Positions 14,155 to 18,349 of a DNA stretch of 18,349 nt are shown in pieces. How positions within the stretch are numbered: position 1 is the first letter of the stretch; every line of letters starts with the position of its first letter. The stretch is from JASLCR01 sp964384345. GTDB lineage: Bacteria; Patescibacteriota; Saccharimonadia; Saccharimonadales; Saccharimonadaceae. A program made the translations under genes and the position numbers. The stretch covers positions 1-18,349 of the forward strand of contig CAYLKD010000014.1 in NCBI GenBank assembly GCA_964384345.1, given 5' to 3'. Under the pieces are notes generated by a model. The model searched no databases. It was given only the letters and a program-made list of their open reading frames with translations, and had not been told where the DNA came from.

Positions 14155-14453
14155 CTACTAAATCCTCTATAAAATAATAATGTCACGTACGTGAGTACTG
14201 TCAAAAAGAACAGTTCTTCGAGCGGAAATTCTGGAGCGATGACAAACGGTAACATGTATTGGCTACTACCTTTGTAAAAAATACCAGCCCAAATACCGAT
14301 ACCATCCCAAATGATAAATACGAAGGTCGCAGCAGCAAGCGTCCAGGCTGTACGCGATGCGTCATACCAAAATGCTAATTTGTAGCGATAGTCTGTCAGC
14401 GCCAAGCCAGTCAGTGCAATAATGAGACTCAGCAAATAATACGCGTGTTGCAT
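14136..14453 (-). CDS. crtYe: Heterodimeric carotenoid cyclase, first subunit
   Basis: The 105-residue protein has three membrane helices and the F-P-L-E-E-L-F-F-L-T-V-L motif (about 75-86), where the P-x-E-E residues are the conserved acidic pair of this cyclase family. It begins W-Y-D-A-S-R-T-A-W-T-L before the second helix, as in CrtYc/CrtYe proteins. It works only with the second subunit encoded next. Its ATG overlaps the crtI stop in a TAATG junction, so translation depends on the reading frame of the C-terminal part of crtI, which is the part separated by the frameshift. Confidence 0.88.
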   Translation of the reverse strand: MQHAYYLLSLIIALTGLALTDYRYKLAFWYDASRTAWTLAAATFVFIIWDGIGIWAGIFYKGSSQYMLPFVIAPEFPLEELFFLTVLTYVTLLFYRGFSRWQRIS

Positions 14454-15962
14454 TAGACCTTGTCCTCGATAATTTTTATTGCATCAACACGGCCACCTTT
14501 TTTGTCACCAATGATTCGTTTGTAGACAAGTTCAGCGCCGATTAAACACATTGGCAGCCCAATGCCTGGCGTTGTGCTGCCACCTACATAGTACAAATTC
14601 TTGATTTTTTTGCTCTTATTGGCTGTGCGGAAAAACGCACTTTGTCGCAGTAAGTGTGACTGACCAAGCATAGAAGACTGCCAGGAGTGAAATCTGGTTT
14701 GAAAATCATTGGGTGCAAACACGTCTTGGACGATAATTCTCTCACAAACTGATGTGGCACATCTGCTCGATCTGCTGCAAATAATGTTCAGTCATTGCCT
14801 TTAGCTCTTCGGCATTTGGGTCGATTGCTGCAGGTAGCGGGACGAGAACAAAAAGATTTTCGTCGTCTTCTGGCGCGACGTTCGGATCAGTGTAACTGGT
14901 TTTTGATATATAGATCGAAGCCTTTTTTGGTGTTGTCTTATCTTCGTATATTGCCTTAAAGTTTTGCTGCCAATCATCAACAAACAACAAGTTGTGGTGC
15001 TCAAGCTCCGGAACTTTGCCTTGTATTCCCAGATAGAGCAGCAATGCACTTGGACCAGCTTCTTTGGTGTCCCAATATTTTTCTGGATAGCTTTGATCTT
15101 CAGGAGCAAGTAGTTTTGTCTCTGTAAAATGCAGATCAGCGTTTGAGACAACAATGTCTGCCGAAATCATTTCGCCGCTTGCTAGCTCAATTCCCGTAGC
15201 GCTTCCCTGGTCGGTCACAATACGCTTGGCAGGAGAGTTGTAGACATAGTTCACGCCCCTCTTTTTGCCGATTGCGACAAGACTTTCGATGATTGTATAC
15301 AACCCACCCTGCGGATAATAGACGCCTTCTTTAAAATCAAGCGCGCTCATAAGGCTATACATTGACGGAGCCGTAAACGGTGAGGTGCCCAAAAAGACCA
15401 TTGGATACTCAAGGATTTGTCTGAGACGCATGTCTTGCACGTATGCACTGACGTAGGTGTGTAACGGACGAAGTAGCAGTTTCGGTAACCGGGTAATTTG
15501 GGCGAGTATATCTTTACAAAAAAAGTCACTGACTCGTTCGAAGTTGCTATACAAAAAATGCTGTAACGAAAGCTGATAGATTTCGTCACTTTGTTTGACA
15601 TATTGTTCAAGCGCTGCGCCGGAACCGGGCTCTATCGCAGCAAACGTTTGTTTGTCTACCTCCAGATTGCCGGTGATGACAATTGGCTCGCTATTCTCAT
15701 AAAATACTTTGTATGCTGGCGTTAGCTTTTCGAGCTGTAGCCATTCATCGAGTAAATTGTAGTAATGCTCAAACACACCAGGCATGAGGTACCACGATGG
15801 GCCAGTATCAAACGTAAAACCATCGATAGTTTTTTGACCTGCACGGCCGCCAGGCGTGGCATCTTTTTCGTAGACGGTGACCGTGTAGCCAGCGTGAGCT
15901 AAGATATTTGCCGTTGCCAAACCGCCGATACCAGCGCCGATGATGATAATTTTAGTAGCCAT
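14453..15962 (-). pseudogene. crtI: Phytoene desaturase with a +1 frameshift
   Basis: Together the two frames encode about 502 residues, the normal length for bacterial CrtI, which turns phytoene into lycopene at the membrane using FAD. The first part (ATG 15962 to a TGA at 14742-14744) has the FAD fold I-I-I-G-A-G-I-G-G-L-A at the start, with E-K-D-x-x-P-G-G-R-A. The second part (to 14453) has L-L-R-Q-S-A-F-F-R and the essential G-S-T-T-P-G-I-G-L-P-M-C-L-I-G-A-E-L. One extra base between 14744 and 14791, probably within the palindrome GATGTGGCACATC (14751-14763), breaks the frame. An AGAGG site supports the ATG; it overlaps crtB by eleven bases. It could be a recent inactivation, an assembly error or programmed frameshifting. 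All other crt genes are intact, which argues against long decay. Confidence 0.85.
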
Positions 15963-16788
15963 GGCGCCTCTGGTAGCGTACTTTTGCTTGAAGAAACAAG
16001 ACTGCTTTTGTTCTATTAGCCACTCGCACACGTTTTGTCTTGAGGGCAGTGGCAGATGTCTCTTTGATCTTTTTTAGTAGCAGTTCATAGTAGCTAATAC
16101 TGAGTTCAACGGCAGGGCGGCTTGTAGCTGGTAGTTTTTTTGCCGTGGTCTTTGCTTTGTTAAAATCATCTTCTATATCTGCCACAATCTTATCGCGGGC
16201 TGCATCATCAAATGTTTCGTAATCGATTGATGGAAAATATACGCGGCCAAGCTCCATGAAGTCATGACGCATATCACGTAAAAAGTTTACTTTTTGATAG
16301 GCCGAACCCAGCGATTGGGCACCGTCTTGCAGTTGCTTGTACGTATTTTCATCACCATTCACAAACACGCGCAGGCACATGAGACCAACAACCTCGGCTG
16401 AACCATAAATGTACTGCACGTATTGTTTTTGGGTGAAATTTTTCTGTTTGATATCCAGTGTCATGCTGGCAAAAAAAGGTTGAATCAGTTTCTTTGTAAT
16501 GCCAAATTCGTGTGCAGTGAGTGCGAATGAATGGACGATGGGGTTCGTGCTATATCCTCTGGTGATGGCAGCGTACACTTCTTGTTCGAGATCTTCTAAC
16601 AATATACGCGTGTCACTGCCACCATAGGTGTCGACAACTTCATCGGCAATTCTGACTAAACCGTATATAGCGTAGATATGTTTTCGTAGAGATAGGGGAA
16701 ATAACTTTGCGCTGCTACTAAATGACGTAGAGTACTTCGTCGTAATCTGTTGACTCACTTTGTACGCCGTCGTGGTGTAAAGATCCAC
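15952..16788 (-). CDS. crtB: Phytoene synthase
   Basis: The 278-residue enzyme joins two geranylgeranyl diphosphates to phytoene, the first committed carotenoid step. The first Asp-rich motif is D49-E-V-V-D53 and the second is N-F-L-R-D172-M-R-H-D176, after L-G-S-A-Y-Q-K-V. The S-x-S-F motif (T-S-F-S-S-S-A-K-L-F) stands near residue 21. The start is GTG 16788 in a TAGTG overlap with the crtE stop, with AAGGAAC seven bases upstream. The C-terminal tail is rich in Lys and Arg. Confidence 0.93.
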   Translation of the reverse strand: MDLYTTTAYKVSQQITTKYSTSFSSSAKLFPLSLRKHIYAIYGLVRIADEVVDTYGGSDTRILLEDLEQEVYAAITRGYSTNPIVHSFALTAHEFGITKKLIQPFFASMTLDIKQKNFTQKQYVQYIYGSAEVVGLMCLRVFVNGDENTYKQLQDGAQSLGSAYQKVNFLRDMRHDFMELGRVYFPSIDYETFDDAARDKIVADIEDDFNKAKTTAKKLPATSRPAVELSISYYELLLKKIKETSATALKTKRVRVANRTKAVLFLQAKVRYQRRHGY

Positions 16789-17873
16789 TATTTGTTCCTT
16801 TTTGTAACGACGATGATGAGGTCATTAAATTGCTCTTCGTAAGCTGGATCTATCGTTAAGCGACTAAGCGCTTTGCGAGCGGTAGCTTCATGAGTTGCTA
16901 TAGCGCGCTCAGCGCGTTCAATGGCGCCTGTAATGCGAAGTAATTCGCGGATATGCGCTAGCCCTTCTTCGTTGATGGTAGGATCACCAAAATGTTCATC
17001 AAAATAAATTCGTTGTTCACCGTTTGCCAACATGTAAAATTGCTCGATCATATAGGTATATTTTCCCTCACGTATATCACCTGCCGTCGACTTACCCGTT
17101 TCAGCTTCGTCGCCAAATACACCGATGAGATCATCCCTGAGCTGGAAAGCGATGCCAAGACTTGTGCCAAGTAACCGCACGTCGTCAAGCTGAGCTTTGC
17201 TGGCTCCAGCTAGTGTTGCCCCAATCAGTAGTGGCAGTGTCGTTGTGTAGCTGGCTGTTTTGTAGCGAGCGACTGTTTCTGGCGACACAGAACCTCGGCC
17301 TCGGAAGGCCGCTTCGGTATCAAGTAATTCGCCACCGACAACCTCAAAAATACTTGTCGCCAGGAGTGCCTGCACATCAAGAATGGTTCGTGGCTCAACA
17401 TCGGACTGGGCAATCATTCCGTAAGCTTCGGATAGCAATAAATCTCCAGCGAGTAGCGCTGCACTATGTGAGTAATGCAATCGTTCTTTAGGATCAGGCA
17501 CAAACTCTTCGTACGCTTCATTATAATGCCCGGCAATATTCTCAACACCATAACGCGTATAGTCACGGTCAATAATGTCGTCATGCATCAGCATCGCTAG
17601 GTGTAATAGTTCTGTGGCGGCGGCACTTGGCAGCATAGCAGTGACATTACTACCTCCAAACATTTGGTATGATAGTACGGTCAGCCTTGAGCGCAATCGT
17701 TTGCCGCCAGCACGAAATAAGCGCTGGATTTGCAGCCATTGATCATGATAGTACGGGCTCATAGCGCCTGATTGATCAAGCTTTTGTTGTAAAAAGGCTT
17801 CGATTAAATCAGTTACGCTCTGGGTGTCGGTAGCAATTGCTAGATTGTTTTTAGCATCCATTGGTAGCATCAT
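16788..17873 (-). CDS. crtE: Geranylgeranyl diphosphate synthase
   Basis: The 361-residue trans-prenyltransferase makes C20 GGPP from IPP and shorter diphosphates for the carotenoid genes that follow. It shows G-G-K-R-L-R (57-62), the first Asp-rich motif D98-D99-I-I-D102, the second motif Q-L-R-D247-D248-L-I-G-V-F-G-D255 and K271 after it. Bulky residues before the first motif (L95-M96) would set the chain length, but the exact product is not certain from sequence. The true start may be 17873, 17870 or 17861; none has a clear ribosome site. It is the first gene of the crt operon, with its own promoter. Confidence 0.92.
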   Translation of the reverse strand: MMLPMDAKNNLAIATDTQSVTDLIEAFLQQKLDQSGAMSPYYHDQWLQIQRLFRAGGKRLRSRLTVLSYQMFGGSNVTAMLPSAAATELLHLAMLMHDDIIDRDYTRYGVENIAGHYNEAYEEFVPDPKERLHYSHSAALLAGDLLLSEAYGMIAQSDVEPRTILDVQALLATSIFEVVGGELLDTEAAFRGRGSVSPETVARYKTASYTTTLPLLIGATLAGASKAQLDDVRLLGTSLGIAFQLRDDLIGVFGDEAETGKSTAGDIREGKYTYMIEQFYMLANGEQRIYFDEHFGDPTINEEGLAHIRELLRITGAIERAERAIATHEATARKALSRLTIDPAYEEQFNDLIIVVTKRNK

Positions 17874-17900
17874 TATATCGTACTTAAATTTATATTAGTA

Positions 17901-17930
17901 TCTATAGATGCATAAACATATCTATCTCAA
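17901..17930 (-). promoter_or_regulatory. Promoter of the carotenoid operon
   Basis: TTGAGA (17925-17930) and TATAGA (17901-17906), 18 bases apart on the minus strand, form a good sigma70-type promoter. The start would be near 17894, about 21 bases before crtE. No CRP-like palindrome is present. Confidence 0.5.
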
Positions 17931-17957
17931 GTGAATAGTACGAACTAAGTAGCAGTT

Positions 17958-18349
17958 TCAATGTGAATACGAATATCTATAATTTTGCACAGCGAGTAGT
18001 GTCGCCCCAACTTGTATGACAAGCATAGCGATGAATAAACCTGAAAATCCTGCATTTTTGTATATTAGCCCACCAACAAAAGCAGCAACAGCCAACAAAA
18101 TATAATTCCCGCCCTGATAGACGCCCCAAGCACCGGCTTCGGTACCGTGCTTTTGGGAGGCTGCATACGTTGCTTGAGCAGCTGGTGTGAGTACTCCCAT
18201 CGCAACCGCCAGAATCATTTGTACCACAAAAAATTCTTGAATGGTCGATGCCAGCATGAAGCCGATTGCAACAGCGACAAACAACCCATAACCAACAATT
18301 AACATGAGTGCTGGGTTATATCGAGGATGGTTTTCGACTCTACCAAATA
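17958..18349 (-). CDS. MFS transporter, C-terminal part (cut by window edge)
   Basis: The frame is open from the window edge (18349) to a TGA at 17958 and gives about 130 residues. It contains four or more hydrophobic helices, with P-A-A-Q-A-T-Y-A after a helix, G-T-E-A-G-A-W-G-V-Y-Q-G, and G-G-L-I-Y-K-N-A-G-F-S-G-L-F, the pattern of the C-terminal half of major facilitator drug/sugar transporters. An internal ATG at 18305 is unlikely to be the start because the frame continues upstream in a sensible way. The substrate is unknown. It is upstream of crtE in the same direction, 84 bases away, but crtE has its own promoter. Confidence 0.7.
   Translation of the reverse strand, partial: FGRVENHPRYNPALMLIVGYGLFVAVAIGFMLASTIQEFFVVQMILAVAMGVLTPAAQATYAASQKHGTEAGAWGVYQGGNYILLAVAAFVGGLIYKNAGFSGLFIAMLVIQVGATLLAVQNYRYSYSH

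Noticed and set aside
14453..14722. A separate small gene downstream of crtI
   Set aside because: Its product is the conserved C-terminal end of CrtI; the frame is open through the junction and has no ribosome site, so it belongs to crtI.

Overview
The window reads as a chromosomal segment of a small-genome bacterium with moderate GC, most likely a member of the Candidate Phyla Radiation / Patescibacteria and perhaps Saccharibacteria. This is an inference from short gene spacing, many overlapping starts, secreted Ig-like repeat proteins anchored by one helix, and a mix of strong Shine-Dalgarno starts with apparently leaderless ones. Taxonomy could not be tested by search. All codons read sensibly with the standard code.

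Layout. (1) Positions 1-4476, minus strand: a cell-envelope operon. It runs from a ferric-reductase/NADPH-oxidase-like flavocytochrome, through a secreted Ig-plus-cytochrome-b5-like protein and two DUF4352-like single-helix proteins, to a large Ig-repeat surface protein cut by the window edge. (2) 4626-5625: a 60-residue protein divergent from a Crp/Fnr-family regulator. (3) 5635-9765, minus: four overlapping signalling genes (PAS-PAS-GAF histidine kinase, Rcp1-like receiver, receiver-kinase hybrid, single receiver) with no DNA-binding output domain. (4) 9892-11226, minus: a GlsB/YmgE-type membrane protein, an unknown membrane protein and an unknown Cys-containing protein, with clear terminators. 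(5) 11276-11427, minus: a probable structured small RNA with its own promoter and terminator. (6) 11529-12923, plus: a class II CPD photolyase. (7) 13017-17873, minus: a complete C50-type carotenoid operon (crtE, crtB, crtI, two lycopene-cyclase subunits, lycopene elongase) in the same order as the crt genes of actinobacteria such as Corynebacterium. crtI carries a +1 frameshift. (8) 17958-18349: the C-terminal end of an MFS transporter.

How the parts fit. Carotenoids, photolyase and a YmgE-type protein together suggest protection against light and oxidative stress. Four CRP-like palindromes (TGTAA-N6-TCACA type) lie in the promoters of the regulator, the 60-residue protein, the YmgE-type gene and the 127-residue membrane protein. 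In the last three the palindrome centre lies exactly 32 bp upstream of a -10 box, the geometry of a class II activator. This suggests a local regulon of the Crp-like protein. The crt operon has its own sigma70-like promoter and no such site.
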